Origin: Kordiimonas sp. SCSIO 12603
GTDB taxonomy: Bacteria > Pseudomonadota > Alphaproteobacteria > Sphingomonadales > Kordiimonadaceae
Direction of reading: 5' to 3'
DNA: 64,000 bases
Assembly (NCBI RefSeq): GCF_024398035.1
Contig: NZ_CP073748.1
Coordinates: forward strand, 1,773,520-1,837,519
Below are positions 63,701 to 64,000 of the stretch, one piece after another. The notes under the pieces were generated by a model, which worked only from the letters and a program-made list of their open reading frames with translations, did not search any database and had not been told where the DNA came from. The position numbers and the translations under genes are program-made. Each line of letters begins with the position of its first letter. Positions within the stretch are counted from its first letter, which is position 1.

Positions 63701-64000
63701 AGATAACTGTGCAGAGAACCCAGCACCTTCGTTGCCCTCACCAGCATCAATTGTACCGCTGTTGTTCAGCGTGAAGCTTTGTGCAGTAATATCGCTATAT
63801 ACAGTACCATTACGTTGGTTGCCTGTACCAACGATGTTGCCTGAGTTGTTTACAACAAGACCTGTACCGTCGATGTTCAGCGCGCGGCTATCAGAAGAGA
63901 TAGTACCAGCGTTGTTTACAACACCACCTGTGTGGTCTGCACCGCCAGTTGGAACCGCGTTACCGAAGTATAGGCCGTTGTTCACACCAGAGATTGTGCC
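60758..64000 (-). CDS. Autotransporter (type V secretion) with repeat-rich passenger, 5' end beyond window
   Basis: An open frame from the right edge to the stop at 60758; at least 1080 residues. The C-terminal 280 or so residues form an autotransporter beta-barrel (GFGLWGQAFGRTADQDG, alternating hydrophobic strands, and the final ATIRARFRF ending in Phe as required for outer-membrane assembly). A linker with YETQNQVLSLIEDRFSGFG precedes it. The passenger is a beta-helix of short NSGTI- and NNxGxI-type rungs, arranged in long tandem repeats of about 190 residues, then a distinct stretch (INQTGGALNGDVLTGSGNDVLNITGGAING). It is a surface protein, perhaps an adhesin. The signal peptide and start lie outside the window. 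Confidence 0.9.
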   Translation of the reverse strand, partial: GTISGVNNGLYFGNAVPTGGADHTGGVVNNAGTISSDSRALNIDGTGLVVNNSGNIVGTGNQRNGTVYSDITAQSFTLNNSGTIDAGEGNEGAGFSAQLSADGSNFVIDNSGTIQGRGQASAGTATAGDGIRLERTRVDGAFDGSSTGTFTGVITNSGTINSEATAGTTGGFRAVNGVNFQGALVNEEGGTISGVNNGVYFGTGNHDGGLVDGVDFGGGLTNRGTISSDSRALNIDGTNLSVVNSGNILGTGNQRNGTVYADITAQDFNLNNSGTIDAGAGNEGAGFSAQLSADGNDFTITNSGTIQGRGQASAGAATAGDGIRFERTRVDGALDGSTTGLFTGTITNSGLINSEATAGTTAGIRFVNGVSFQGTLTNEAGGVISGVNNGLYFGNPVPAGGADHTGGVVNNAGTISSDSRALNIDGTGLVVNNSGSILGTGDQRNGTVYFDGTANNITLNNTGTIDAGAGNNGSGVSIQALAGTRTHTITNSGTIQGRGDALASGASAGIRAFYPPNMMRPEVDLTIDNSGAVASETSAGILLENITFTGSITNSGTISGATAAIDTRTSLGNVIINQTGGALNGDVLTGSGNDVLNITGGAINGNIDLGTGDNQVNINAANLVVDAARTINSDVAVNGGLNFTQDGTLAVTGDVALGANSTIAQDIADVTQVNFGTTQTLLTATGDLTGSANFTGDNSFLVDFALATTGNSITLTPTVANLSNVSSDANINGFASAFTGALTSGSGNTAFGTIANAVNGFTSNDQFTGATESLLPTLNAGIVREVYETQNQVLSLIEDRFSGFGENAGFGLWGQAFGRTADQDGENNLSQTGYDADAYGFVIGLDTAVSDDVRAGVAFSYSDIDIDEVGGAGEVTGIDSYSINAYAGYDDGTSFLNSSLSYVFGNADSARLSTFDETIRGEFDVNEFSAKVVGGIKTDFSGIEVTPFASLQYASVDQDDYQEAGGLGLNIEADSVSYFEGGVGVKFAAPTDFGSYKLLPQLSVGYYYDFAGDERTLGASFAGSNNFNLIGADPSQSSFEVDASVALLAERGTTISLGYDGEFRSGFDSHAATIRARFRF
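62845..64000 (-). repeat. Long tandem repeats in the autotransporter passenger
   Basis: The same landmark (CAGAGAT within the SGVNNG codons) recurs at 62845, 63421 and 63988, giving unit lengths of 576 and 567 bases (192 and 189 residues), with the first unit running off the window. Units differ by point changes and a few short insertions. Confidence 0.85.

Noticed and set aside
62845-64000. CRISPR-like periodicity
   Set aside because: Repeat units are 567-576 bases and fully coding; no short repeats with unique spacers.

Overview
The window looks like chromosomal DNA of a moderate-GC alphaproteobacterium. Supporting signs are the four-gene branched-chain 2-oxoacid dehydrogenase operon, the metF operon headed by an ArsR/methyltransferase fusion with a split MetH, a PleC/PdhS-like histidine kinase, PEP-CTERM proteins and a free-standing MacA/ATPase/permease set. 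A Kordiimonas-like organism is my best guess, but no rRNA or marker gene is present to fix it. Coding density is high and no gene-free stretch exceeds 300 bases.

Layout. 1-6.7 kb: a metallophosphatase cut by the left edge, small unrecognised membrane proteins, a TauE/SafE permease, a secreted M1 metallopeptidase, an AT-rich orphan gene beside palindromes, and a nitroreductase. 7-12 kb: bkdA1-bkdA2-bkdB-lpd. 12.2-15.9 kb: periplasmic sulfite dehydrogenase with a lipoprotein cytochrome c, then a YceI-cytochrome b561-YceI operon. 15.9-21.6 kb: iron region with a ferric-iron ABC transporter (permease divergent from ATPase and binding protein), PiuC hydroxylase and a Gly-Glu repeat lipoprotein, with two Fur-box-like sites. 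21.8-29.6 kb: msrC, gloA, a sensor kinase, a Cys/Met-type PLP enzyme with a small membrane partner, an MFS transporter and yaaA. 29.6-34.6 kb: two paralogous PEP-CTERM proteins, an IorAB-type molybdenum hydroxylase and a PEP-CTERM pseudogene. 34.7-41.3 kb: mlaA and the methionine operon arsR/MT-metF-metH(N)-metH(C). 41.3-49.4 kb: glycosyltransferase, alpha/beta hydrolase, two tandem tRNA-Thr genes, a YhiN-type flavoprotein, a MacAB-like efflux operon and a second TauE/SafE protein. 49.6-55 kb: a complete hydroxyproline catabolic operon with a divergent PAS-AraC regulator. 55.2-60.7 kb: pirin and a full arginine-to-spermidine pathway (speA-speB divergent from speD-speE). 60.8 kb to the right edge: a repeat-rich autotransporter that runs off the window.

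How the parts work together. The bkd, Cys/Met PLP, hydroxyproline and polyamine genes suggest an amino-acid-consuming lifestyle. The methionine operon regenerates methionine, and hence the AdoMet that speD uses. The most unusual elements are the SpeD, which resembles the eukaryotic-type AdoMet decarboxylase rather than the usual bacterial ones; the apparently iron-regulated Gly-Glu repeat lipoprotein divergent from piuC; a MacA-like adaptor with an inserted Spy/CpxP-like helical segment; and mosaic tandem repeats in the autotransporter. All assignments were made by reading the sequence, with no database search.
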